Shown here in pieces: positions 34,386 to 41,999 of a stretch of 64,000 nucleotides of DNA. Origin of the DNA: Bacteroidales bacterium. Lineage in GTDB: Bacteria > Bacteroidota > Bacteroidia > Bacteroidales > VadinHA17. The notes under the pieces were generated by a model, which was not told the origin of the DNA, made no database searches, and was given only the letters and a program-made list of their open reading frames with translations. Position 1 is the first letter of the stretch. The number at the start of each line of letters is the position of its first letter. A program made the position numbers and the translations under genes. The stretch is taken from contig JARGFQ010000006.1 in the NCBI GenBank assembly GCA_029210565.1, positions 124,001-188,000 of the forward strand. Reading direction: 5' to 3'.

Positions 34386-34844
34386 GGCAATTTCGGGCAC
34401 CAGCTCCGTATATTTTACCACTCCGTTTTCGTCAATAACTACGATGCTCCGTGCATACAGTCCGGTAAATGCACCGTCAACGATCTCCACACCATAAGCT
34501 TTTCCAAAGTCACTGTCACGGAATCCGGAGAGGGTAATGACATTATTGATTCCTTCTGTTGAACAGAACCGGCCCTGAGCAAAGGGCAGATCCTTTGTGA
34601 TGGCCAGAACGACAGTGTTGTCCCAGCCAGCTGCCACCTCGTTGAACTTGCGTGCTGCAGTGGCACAGACACCCGTGTCAAGGCTCGGGGAGATGTTAAG
34701 TATCACTTTCTTCCCGGCAAGCTCATCAAGTGAAAGTGTTCCGAGATCTGATTTTACAAGAGTGAAAGAGGGAGCCTTGCTGCCCTTTGCAGGAAGTGAT
34801 CCTGAGGTGTTTACCGGGTTACCCCTGAGTGTGATTTTTGCCAT
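34347..34844 (-). CDS. tpx: Thiol peroxidase Tpx (atypical 2-Cys peroxiredoxin)
   Basis: Reduces H2O2 and organic peroxides using thioredoxin. 165 residues: peroxidatic Cys60 in SLDTGVCATAARKFN, resolving Cys94 in GRFCSTEGINN, and GKKVILNISPSLDTG. Length and the C60/C94 spacing are those of Tpx rather than AhpC or BCP. The C-terminal tail (EIAQEPDYDAAVAAL) is the first copy of a five-unit tandem repeat that continues beyond the stop codon. Divergent from pgk. Confidence 0.96.
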   Translation of the reverse strand: MAKITLRGNPVNTSGSLPAKGSKAPSFTLVKSDLGTLSLDELAGKKVILNISPSLDTGVCATAARKFNEVAAGWDNTVVLAITKDLPFAQGRFCSTEGINNVITLSGFRDSDFGKAYGVEIVDGAFTGLYARSIVVIDENGVVKYTELVPEIAQEPDYDAAVAAL

Positions 34845-35008
34845 AGTTTTTATTTTAAAATTACAATTTTCAAACGTTAATCAATTGTTTTTCTGTTGTC
34901 AGAAACCTGCAAGCCAAATAATAATCAAATCACCTGAGAGACCTTGACAATGCAGGTTTCATTTCGCTTAATGAACAAACAGAAGCCGGGAAGGTTCTTC
35001 AAATTGAT

Positions 35009-35016
35009 TAACTTTG
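35009..35016 (+). promoter_or_regulatory. -7 box for pgk
   Basis: TAACTTTG matches TAnnTTTG, 39 nt upstream of the pgk ATG; no convincing -33 element at the expected distance. Confidence 0.5.
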
Positions 35017-35055
35017 TATTCCTGAAACAGAAAACCAATAACAAAATAACAGACG

Positions 35056-36318
35056 ATGAAACTGATTGACAGCTTTGATTTCAAGGGCCTCAGAGCCATT
35101 GTGAGGGTCGATTTCAATGTGCCGCTTGACAAGCAAACCCGTGAGGTTACTGATGACACCCGGATACGCGGTGCTCTCAAAACCATCAAAAAGATAACCG
35201 GTGACGGCGGCTCTGCAATACTGATGTCACATCTCGGTCGCCCGAAGGGTCCGGAGGAGAAATATTCGCTTAAACCGGTGCTCCCTGTATTGGAGAAGCA
35301 CCTTGGCATGAAGGTGCTGTTTGCCCCTGACGCTCTCGGCGAAGAGGCAGCAGCAATGGCTTCTGCCCTGAAACCCGGGGAGGTGATGATGCTCGAGAAT
35401 GTAAGGTTCTATCCCGAGGAGGAGGGTAAACCGGTGCTGCCTGAGGGAGCAACGGATGAGGAGAAGAAGGCTGCCAAGGAAGAGCTGAAGGCAAAGCAGA
35501 AGATGATGGCAGAGAAGCTTTCAACATATGCCGACGTCTATGTCAATGATGCCTTCGGTACAGCCCACAGGGCTCATGCCACCACGGCTGTCATCGCTGA
35601 CTTTTTTCCTAAGGACAAAAGGATGTTCGGCTTCCTGATAAACAGCGAGCTGGCAGCGATGGACAAGGTGCTCAAAGAGACGGAGAAACCTTTCACGGCC
35701 ATCATGGGCGGGGCAAAGGTCTCTGACAAGATTGCTGTCATCGAAAACCTGCTTGACAGGGTTGACAACCTCATCATCGGAGGAGGAATGACCTATACCT
35801 TCATCAAGGTGATGGGAGGCAGGATAGGCAACTCACTCTGCGAGGACAACAGGCTGGAGATGGCCAAGGGGATTATTGAAAAGGCCAGGGAGAAGGGAGT
35901 GAACCTGATATTCCCGGTCGACAGCGTCAACGCCGACAGGTTTGACCCGGAGGCCAACGTTTATATCTCGGCCATCGACAATGTAAACGACGGATGGATG
36001 GGACTCGACATCGGGGATGAGAGTGTGGAGCTCTTTTCAAAGGTGATAAGCAATTCGAAGACCATACTCTGGAACGGCCCGATGGGTGTCTTTGAGATGA
36101 CCAAGTTCGATGACGGCACCAAAGGCATTGCCCAGGCAGTGGCTGAGGCTACAGATAACGGTGCCTTCTCGCTTGTCGGCGGGGGCGACTCCGTTGCGGC
36201 AGTCAACATCATGGGACTTGCTGACCGGATCAGCTACGTCTCCACCGGCGGCGGCGCCATGCTTGAATATATGGAAGGCAAGAAGCTGCCTGGCATCACA
36301 GCCATCAGGGGAGAGTGA
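35056..36318 (+). CDS. pgk: Phosphoglycerate kinase
   Basis: Glycolytic ATP-generating step between 1,3-bisphosphoglycerate and 3-phosphoglycerate. 420 residues: [87 protein letters not shown], and the ATP-site [10 protein letters not shown] and [11 protein letters not shown] near the C-terminus. About 20-25 residues longer than E. coli PGK owing to a charged insert near 125-155 ([16 protein letters not shown]), a feature usual in Bacteroidota. The stop overlaps a 51-bp tandem duplication that carries the start of the next gene. Confidence 0.98.
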   Translation: MKLIDSFDFKGLRAIVRVDFNVPLDKQTREVTDDTRIRGALKTIKKITGDGGSAILMSHLGRPKGPEEKYSLKPVLPVLEKHLGMKVLFAPDALGEEAAAMASALKPGEVMMLENVRFYPEEEGKPVLPEGATDEEKKAAKEELKAKQKMMAEKLSTYADVYVNDAFGTAHRAHATTAVIADFFPKDKRMFGFLINSELAAMDKVLKETEKPFTAIMGGAKVSDKIAVIENLLDRVDNLIIGGGMTYTFIKVMGGRIGNSLCEDNRLEMAKGIIEKAREKGVNLIFPVDSVNADRFDPEANVYISAIDNVNDGWMGLDIGDESVELFSKVISNSKTILWNGPMGVFEMTKFDDGTKGIAQAVAEATDNGAFSLVGGGDSVAAVNIMGLADRISYVSTGGGAMLEYMEGKKLPGITAIRGE

Positions 36319-36400
36319 TGAGACCCTGGCTCATTTCGTCACTGGACCTTGCCCATCAGGCGAGAGTGATGAGGCTGTGGCTCATTCCGGTACTTGCCCT
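36301..36400 (+). repeat. Two-copy tandem duplication across the pgk end and the next gene start
   Basis: GCCATCAGGGGAGAGTGATGAG... (from 36301) repeats as GCCCATCAGGCGAGAGTGATGAG... (from 36351); the two ATGs are 51 bp apart (36318 and 36369). Copy 1 holds the pgk stop plus an ATG; copy 2 holds the ATG that starts a proper lipoprotein signal peptide. Both copies encode MRxWLI. Confidence 0.8.
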
Positions 36401-36914
36401 CGCCCTTATGGCAGGAGGATGCAACAGGGATGATCAGCAGTTTTCGGGAACGATCACGCTGACCAATGAGCTGTATGACGGTGACCCCTATTATTATGCG
36501 CTGGGGCTTTCGTTCGATGAGGCAAAGGCAGTGCCGACGCTCCCCGACCAGTATAGGGCAGACATAACCCTGATGGCCGGGACAATCCCGGGCGGCACCA
36601 CCGTGGAGCCGTTCCTGTCGGCCAACACCCTCGAGCCGGCCTTTGCCCTTAAGGGTGAATATGCAACAGAGAGTGACGCAGTCACCGCATTCCGCGCGCT
36701 GAAGGATGTCAGCTCACTGTTGTGGGAATTCTCATTCCTGGACCTTGCCGCCCCGCTGAAAAAAAACCAGGTCTGGGTGGTGAGAACACGAGATCATACC
36801 TATGCCAAGCTCAGGATCATTGATGTCGTCCTGAATACCACTGTCAACCCTCCCCTGGCCTCCTGCAAGCTTGAGTGGGTGTGGCAGCCAGACGGGACGG
36901 CAACATTCCCGTAG
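36369..36914 (+). CDS. Small predicted lipoprotein, unknown function
   Basis: 181 residues. Signal MRLWLIPVLALALMAGGC with lipobox cysteine followed by NRDDQQFSG. The mature part has no domain that I recognise; it is beta-rich, with YDGDPYYYALGLSFDEAKA and KLRIIDVVLNTT segments. An in-frame upstream ATG (36318) adds 17 residues produced by a tandem duplication of the start region and would bury the signal peptide, so the 36369 start is preferred. Sits between pgk and a LuxE-like gene (5-nt gap). Confidence 0.7.
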   Translation: MRLWLIPVLALALMAGGCNRDDQQFSGTITLTNELYDGDPYYYALGLSFDEAKAVPTLPDQYRADITLMAGTIPGGTTVEPFLSANTLEPAFALKGEYATESDAVTAFRALKDVSSLLWEFSFLDLAAPLKKNQVWVVRTRDHTYAKLRIIDVVLNTTVNPPLASCKLEWVWQPDGTATFP

Positions 36915-36919
36915 CCGTG

Positions 36920-37909
36920 ATGAGAAGAGATTTGACTGAAGAGATCTTCAGGGTCGCTGACAGTCAGTCGTTTGAAAAGACGGCCCTGGAGACATTCCGT
37001 CTCCAGGCAGCAGAGTGTCCCGTCTACCGTGAGTACCTGCAACTGCTGGGTACCGACGTCGGCAGCATCAGTGACATCCTTTCCGTGCCCTTCATGCCTG
37101 TATCCTTTTTCAGGGATCATAACGTTTTTACCGGGGAGGGTGCGCCGGAGCGGATTTTTACCAGCAGTGGCACGGCCGGCATGCGACGAAGCAGCCATGC
37201 GGTCAGAAGCCTGGCGCTTTACAACGAAAGCCTTGAGCGTACCTTCAGGCTCTTCTACGGAGATCCTGCAGGGTATGCGATAATGGGACTGCTTCCCTCT
37301 TACCTGGAGCGGGAGGGGTCGTCACTCATCTATATGGTGAACAGGCTGATGACACTCTCGGGCAACAGTTACGGGGGCTTCTTTTTAGACGAACATGAGG
37401 CGCTATTGAAGGCCATTGACCGTGCACGTCTGGCACGACTGCGGGTGATGCTCATCGGTGTTACCTTTGCGCTGCTTGACATGGCAGAGAGCCACCCCGC
37501 AGATCTTTCAGATGCTATCATCATGGAGACGGGCGGCATGAAGGGAAGAAGGAGGGAGATGATAAGGGATGAGGTGCATGAGATAATCAGGGAGGCCTTT
37601 GGAGTGACAACGGTACATTCGGAGTATGGCATGACTGAGCTGCTCAGCCAGGCTTACTCTGCCGGAGGAGGTCTCTTCAGGACCCCGCCCTGGATGAAGG
37701 TTCTGATACGCGACAGCCACGACCCGATGTCACACAGCGTTGCTGCCGGTGCTTCCGGAGGCATAAGTGTCATTGACCTCGCCAATATCTGGTCATGCTC
37801 CTTCATAGCTACGGCTGACCTGGGACGCATGCACGGAGAGGGACTCTTCGAGGTGCAGGGACGTTTTGACGAGGCAGACTTGCGGGGGTGCAACCTGCTG
37901 GTATCATAG
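36920..37909 (+). CDS. LuxE/PaaK-like acyl-protein synthetase family protein
   Basis: 329 residues. ANL-superfamily-like features in a LuxE-type arrangement: VPFMPVSFFRDHNVF, IFTSSGTAGMRRSSHAV (the SSGT phosphate-binding loop, about residue 80), YGDPAGYAIMGLLPSYLERE, IMETGGMKGRRREMI, and TTVHSEYGMTELLSQAY (A5-like YGMTE), then IATADLGRM (TADLG). LuxE enzymes activate or transfer fatty acids; the substrate here is unknown. No luxC-like reductase is in the window. The following genes are polysaccharide-related. Confidence 0.8.
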   Translation: MRRDLTEEIFRVADSQSFEKTALETFRLQAAECPVYREYLQLLGTDVGSISDILSVPFMPVSFFRDHNVFTGEGAPERIFTSSGTAGMRRSSHAVRSLALYNESLERTFRLFYGDPAGYAIMGLLPSYLEREGSSLIYMVNRLMTLSGNSYGGFFLDEHEALLKAIDRARLARLRVMLIGVTFALLDMAESHPADLSDAIIMETGGMKGRRREMIRDEVHEIIREAFGVTTVHSEYGMTELLSQAYSAGGGLFRTPPWMKVLIRDSHDPMSHSVAAGASGGISVIDLANIWSCSFIATADLGRMHGEGLFEVQGRFDEADLRGCNLLVS

Positions 37910-37923
37910 TGATGACCCCGGGC

Positions 37924-38045
37924 GTCAGAGGCAGGGTAGGAACAACGGCTGGGGGCTGAGTCAGAGCAGGGACAACGGCTGGGGTCAAATCCAGAGTATT
38001 GATCAGGGCATGAGTCAGAGCACGAGTATGCCGTCGAGCCAGCTG
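37924..38045 (-). repeat. Degenerate tandem repeat at the 3' end of the first Stealth gene
   Basis: GTCAGAG starts units near 37924 (GTCAGAGGCAGGGTAGG), 37960 (GTCAGAGCAGGGACAACG) and 38014 (GTCAGAGCACGAGTATG), with a weaker one at 37991 (CCAGAGTATTGATCAGG). AACAACGGCTGGGG recurs between the first two. The last unit contains the Stealth stop codon (TCA, 38015-38017) and coding sequence, so the array grew from or into the gene's 3' end. Confidence 0.65.
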
Positions 38046-39046
38046 AACAACTTATTGCGCTCCTCCTCTTCGCACCTGTCGAGGCTCTGGGCACACATGA
38101 AGATGATACGGGAATCCCGTTCACAAAGATCGATCTTGCTTTCAATGTAACCGGGTCCGCGGTTTTCCGGTTTGAGATAGGTCACGGCAGGAGGAGCAAT
38201 GTTCCGATTGCCGCTGAGCAACTGCAGATGGTTCGACAATGAGATGAAGGTGAATTGCACCTGGTTACGGAACCGGTATGAGAGGTTTTTCCTTAGCAGG
38301 GGCTCGTTCTTTGTGAAAAAATCCTCCACAGCTTTCCTGTTTACCGGATGCGGAGTATGGCTGTTGGTGAAGTACCTGTATCTGAATCCCAGGAGTGCGG
38401 CGGCATTCCACTGTCCCAGGTGAAAGGAGGCCCTCGGCTCAAAATCGCGCCTGCCGGCAAGATGCCTGTTGAAGGCTGTCCTGATGCGGTTCCATAGAGC
38501 CCGGGGTCCGGCAGAGGGCACCCACCTGCCCCTCAGTACCGGCCGCCCATCCGTGAACCACTCCCCGGGTGTGATGCTTCTTACCAGGAAAGTGTCATCA
38601 TTGAAATAGACAAAATTATCTGCAAGACCTTTGATCCTCCAGATCATATGGGCAATGGTGATGCTGTTGAAAGTGGGGAGACACTCTTCGTACCCCCTGA
38701 AAATCTCCTGGTGATCGACTATCCTGACTGAACCGGAGCGCCCGGGAAAATTTCTCTCCACATCTTCATGCACTCCCGGATCCTGGCCGTCGGTGACAAT
38801 GAAGATGTTACGGATGAACGGGGCAAAACGCAATACTGACAGTACGCAGTACTTGATCTCGTGGGAGGAGGCAAAGCGTGTTGAGTGGGCACCGGAAGAG
38901 ACCGGCAGATCACTCCTGCCGATATACCTGCTGCGCTTCTCCGCCAGCTTCGGGTCACTCCCGTCGACCCAGGCTATCACCACGTCAATGGGATCACCCG
39001 GTGACACCCCGGAGCTCTCTTTTGTATGGGACGCTTCACTTTTCAT
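38015..39046 (-). CDS. Stealth-family sugar-phosphotransferase (first of two)
   Basis: 343 residues with the four Stealth conserved regions: CR1 PIDVVIAWVDGSDPKLAEK, then RFASSHEIKYCVLSVLRFAP and IFIVTDGQDPG, CR2 NFVYFNDDTFLVRSITPGEW, a CR3-like SHTPHPVNRKAVEDFF (HxPxP), and a C-terminal CR4-like region. Stealth proteins transfer hexose-1-phosphate in capsule or exopolysaccharide synthesis (SacB, CpsY, GNPTAB family). Paralogous to the next gene, in the same orientation with a 70-nt gap. Confidence 0.92.
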   Translation of the reverse strand: MKSEASHTKESSGVSPGDPIDVVIAWVDGSDPKLAEKRSRYIGRSDLPVSSGAHSTRFASSHEIKYCVLSVLRFAPFIRNIFIVTDGQDPGVHEDVERNFPGRSGSVRIVDHQEIFRGYEECLPTFNSITIAHMIWRIKGLADNFVYFNDDTFLVRSITPGEWFTDGRPVLRGRWVPSAGPRALWNRIRTAFNRHLAGRRDFEPRASFHLGQWNAAALLGFRYRYFTNSHTPHPVNRKAVEDFFTKNEPLLRKNLSYRFRNQVQFTFISLSNHLQLLSGNRNIAPPAVTYLKPENRGPGYIESKIDLCERDSRIIFMCAQSLDRCEEEERNKLFSWLDGILVL

Positions 39047-39116
39047 GCGGCACTCTTATAACTGTGTCCAACGAGTCAAAGATTTTTAATCCCTGCCGTA
39101 AACCGCCGGCAGATTT

Positions 39117-40139
39117 TTAATTTTCATGGTTCAGTTTCAATACACTGTCGAGCCATCTGAATAACCTGTCGCGCTGACCGCTTCCCAGCATCTCCATGCT
39201 CTGTATGCAGACCGATTTTATCCGCGGGTCTTTCCTGCAGCGGTTTATCCTTCTGTTGAGACGTGCCTCAGAGTACCAGGGATGGAAATAACCGAGGTTC
39301 AGCCTCCCGAAATTTCTGTTGCCGCCGAGGATCTCAAGATGGTAAGCCACCGAGGTAGCAAGCAACTGAGCGGCATCCCTGAAGCGGTATGAAACAGTTT
39401 CCTTCAGCAGTTCTTCGTTGGTACTGAAGTACTCATCAAGGGTGCTGACTCTCATGGGGTGCGCCGTGTGACAGTGAAAAAAATAGCGCCATTTCATGCC
39501 CACAAGTCTGGCGCTCTGCCACTGACGGATGTAAAACGATATTTTGGGCCGGTAATCCCTGTTGCGGCGTATATGCCTGTTCAGCAATACCTTCCATGCG
39601 ATTCCCGCAATCTTTCTGACGGGCGGCAGTAGCCACCTGCCCCGCAGAACAGGCTTGCCGTTGATGAACCAATCCTCTTCGGGTGTCTCCCGTATCAGGA
39701 TAGTATCATCATTGAAGTAGATAAAATTTTCCGACAGACCCTTGATCCTCCATAACATGGCAAGGATTGACGAGCTGTTGAAGGTGGGCAGGTACTCTTC
39801 ATAGCCCCTGAATATCTCCGTGTGGTCAATGATCTTCAGGCAGCCCGCCTTTTCCGGGAAAGTTTCCCTGACCTCATCATCGAGGCCGGGGTCCTGCCCG
39901 TCGGTTACAATGAAGATGTTTCTGACAAAGGGGGCAAATGTCAGGATTGAGAGGACGCAGTATCTTATTTCGTTTGATGATGCGAAGCGTGTCGGGAGGG
40001 CTCCGGGGTGCGCAACGCTTTTATTTTCCTGTGCCAGGTAACGCTCCCTCTTCTCCGTAAGCTTCTGGTCACTGCCGTCGACCCACAGTATCACCGCGTC
40101 AATTGGTCCGCTTCCGGCAGGATTTCTGTTATCTGACAT
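39117..40139 (-). CDS. Stealth-family sugar-phosphotransferase (second)
   Basis: 340 residues, same architecture: PIDAVILWVDGSDQKLTEKR (CR1), RFASSNEIRYCVLSILTFAP, IFIVTDGQDPGLDDEV, NFIYFNDDTILIRETPEEDW (CR2), HCHTAHPMRVSTLDEYF (CR3), and a C-terminus ending FRWLDSVLKLNHEN like its neighbour's LFSWLDGILVL. The two are clear tandem paralogues but have diverged substantially, so they probably act on different sugars or acceptor positions of one polymer. No donor or acceptor can be read from sequence. Confidence 0.92.
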   Translation of the reverse strand: MSDNRNPAGSGPIDAVILWVDGSDQKLTEKRERYLAQENKSVAHPGALPTRFASSNEIRYCVLSILTFAPFVRNIFIVTDGQDPGLDDEVRETFPEKAGCLKIIDHTEIFRGYEEYLPTFNSSSILAMLWRIKGLSENFIYFNDDTILIRETPEEDWFINGKPVLRGRWLLPPVRKIAGIAWKVLLNRHIRRNRDYRPKISFYIRQWQSARLVGMKWRYFFHCHTAHPMRVSTLDEYFSTNEELLKETVSYRFRDAAQLLATSVAYHLEILGGNRNFGRLNLGYFHPWYSEARLNRRINRCRKDPRIKSVCIQSMEMLGSGQRDRLFRWLDSVLKLNHEN

Positions 40140-40204
40140 TGTTTTGTTGTAAATTTACGGCTTTATCTATTTTTATACAATGGTAGCCAGAAAATAACAG
40201 ACGG

Positions 40205-41053
40205 ATGTCCCGGGGCAGTCGAAAAAAGATAGCAGCAGTATCAATGGTCAGGAATGACCAGTTCTTTATTCAGAAATGGATCGACTATTACGGCAGGGAA
40301 CTTGGTCATGAGAACCTTTATCTTTTTCTCGACGGGCACGATCAGCCGTATCCCAAAGGCCATGAAAACATCAATGTCATCAGGATTCCCGGCCAGAGGC
40401 TGAGCAGGTCAAGGGGCGACAAGAACCGTATTGACCTGATCTCTAACTTCTCCGGGGCCCTGTTTCTGAGATATGACCTGGTCATTGCACATGACATCGA
40501 TGAGGTACTGGTGGTTGATCCCGACCTGAAGCTTTCGCTGGCCGACTATCTTCAGCGGCCGGTGAGACATGCCTCCCTCTCAGCCCTCGGGCTGGATGTG
40601 GGACAGAACCTCGAATTGGAAAAGCCCATTGACCCTTCACAGCCGTTTCTCGAGCAGAGGAGCTTCGCCCACGTATCGGCGCGCTATACCAAAGCCGTGG
40701 TGGCTACCAGGCCACTGAGGTGGGGCTCGGGGTTTCACAGGGTCAGGCACAGGAATTTTCACATCGACCCCAATCTTTTCCTGTTTCATTTCGGGATGGT
40801 GGATTACGCAATCTCGCAGCAAAAGATGGAGGATCAGTCGTTGCTCAACGCCGGCTGGCGCGGTCACCTTGACAGGAGGTATGAACTGTTCGACCTGGTC
40901 ACAAAGAAGAGTCCTGTAGACGGTGACACCTTTTTCCGGCAGGCAAGGAGGAGAGAGAGCCTGTTCCGCCCGCTCTTTGCACTCAACAAGCCGGGGATGC
41001 TTCCTGAAAAGCCGGTGATAAGAATTCCGGAGCGGTTCAGGAGCATAGTTTAA
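40205..41053 (+). CDS. GT-A glycosyltransferase (family 2-like)
   Basis: 282 residues: KIAAVSMVRNDQFFIQKWID and YYGRELGHENLYLFLDGHDQ (nucleotide-binding start of a GT-A fold), the metal-binding DxD in VIAHDIDEVLVVDPDL, and a late RHRNFHIDPNLFLFHFGMVD. Looks like the Glyco_tranf_2_4-type enzymes common in Bacteroidota surface-polysaccharide clusters. First of three plus-strand genes (with fkbM-like and ligase-like genes), divergent from the Stealth pair. Confidence 0.8.
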   Translation: MSRGSRKKIAAVSMVRNDQFFIQKWIDYYGRELGHENLYLFLDGHDQPYPKGHENINVIRIPGQRLSRSRGDKNRIDLISNFSGALFLRYDLVIAHDIDEVLVVDPDLKLSLADYLQRPVRHASLSALGLDVGQNLELEKPIDPSQPFLEQRSFAHVSARYTKAVVATRPLRWGSGFHRVRHRNFHIDPNLFLFHFGMVDYAISQQKMEDQSLLNAGWRGHLDRRYELFDLVTKKSPVDGDTFFRQARRRESLFRPLFALNKPGMLPEKPVIRIPERFRSIV

Positions 41054-41094
41054 AACACCCCACGCAATCAGATATTTCTTAACCAGCAGGTAAC

Positions 41095-41913
41095 ATGAGG
41101 TTCAAATACAGACTAAGAAAGGCATACAGGAAGTTTATATTCAACCTCAGTGCTTCCGAGAATCCGCTCTGGCTGGCTTGGTGCAGGCATAATTACAGGC
41201 CCCGGCCCGGCACCATTGAGGTGTTCCTCGATGAATATTCCAGGGGACACAAGCCTGTCACCTTTCTCCAGGTGGGAGCCAATGACGGCTTCATCAATGA
41301 TCCGCTGCACATGTTCATCAAGAGGGATAACTGGCGTGGGGTGCTCCTGGAACCACTGCCCGATGTTTTTAAGGAATATCTTTCCAGGCTGCACAGGAAG
41401 AGGCCGGAGATCACTGCAATCAATGCTGCCCTGGACCGTAACGACGGCACGAGGCCGTTCTACAGGCTCGCTATAAGCAGGGAGCGGTGGGCTCACGGAC
41501 TGTCAAGCTTTGATCGCAGCGTACTGGAGAAAAAGCTCAGGGACGGCAGCATGGAGAGGAACATGCGCAGGGAGGGAGTGACTCTTCCCGACGATCTGGA
41601 CGAATGTATCATCACGGATGAGGTACCCACCGTCAGCCCGGAGACGTTGCTGAAGAAATTTGAAGGCCGGGAACCGGATCTGCTGGTAATAGATACTGAG
41701 GGCTATGACTATGAGATATTGAAAATGATGGACCTCGACAGGATAGCTCCGGAGGTGATCATCTATGAGGAGATGCTCTTCGATGAAAAAACCGCCGCGG
41801 AGTGCCGGGAGTACCTGAGGAGTCACGGCTACTCATGCCGGTCGATCAAAAGAGACGTGCTGGCAGTGAAAGGGCATTCGTCACCGGAGAGCGGCACAGG
41901 AGATGGATGCTGA
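41095..41913 (+). CDS. FkbM-family SAM-dependent methyltransferase
   Basis: 272 residues: VTFLQVGANDGFINDPLHMF (SAM-binding motif I, about residue 57), GVLLEPLPDVFKEYLSRL, AINAALDRNDGTRPFY, VSPETLLKKFEGREPDLLVI then DTEGYDYEILKMMDL (the FkbM DTEGYD motif). Probably O-methylates a sugar of the surface polymer. The last codons and stop lie in the first copy of a 55-bp tandem duplication; the second copy carries the start codon of the next gene. Confidence 0.88.
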   Translation: MRFKYRLRKAYRKFIFNLSASENPLWLAWCRHNYRPRPGTIEVFLDEYSRGHKPVTFLQVGANDGFINDPLHMFIKRDNWRGVLLEPLPDVFKEYLSRLHRKRPEITAINAALDRNDGTRPFYRLAISRERWAHGLSSFDRSVLEKKLRDGSMERNMRREGVTLPDDLDECIITDEVPTVSPETLLKKFEGREPDLLVIDTEGYDYEILKMMDLDRIAPEVIIYEEMLFDEKTAAECREYLRSHGYSCRSIKRDVLAVKGHSSPESGTGDGC

Positions 41914-41999
41914 CGCCGACATAACCCGGGAAAATATTCATCATAGCGGCACAGGAGATGGATGCTGATACTAACATAACCCGGAAGAATATCCACCGC
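41890..41999 (+). repeat. 55-bp two-copy tandem duplication at the fkbM / ligase junction
   Basis: Copy 1 (41890-41944) begins AGCGGCACAGGAGATGGATG and copy 2 (41945-41999) repeats it, with ATAACCCGG and AATAT-CA-C shared further in. Copy 1 contains the fkbM stop (TGA 41911-41913) and an ATG at 41903; copy 2 contains the ATG (41958) used by the downstream gene. As 55 is not a multiple of three, the frame from the first ATG dies at a stop within copy 2. Confidence 0.9.

Noticed and set aside
34148..34438. Plus-strand ORF of 96 codons with VPPVRELPQQ-like repeats opposite the tpx end
   Set aside because: It is the reverse reading of the tpx-derived tandem repeat and of the tpx C-terminus; it stays open because the units are multiples of three. 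No start signal or homology.
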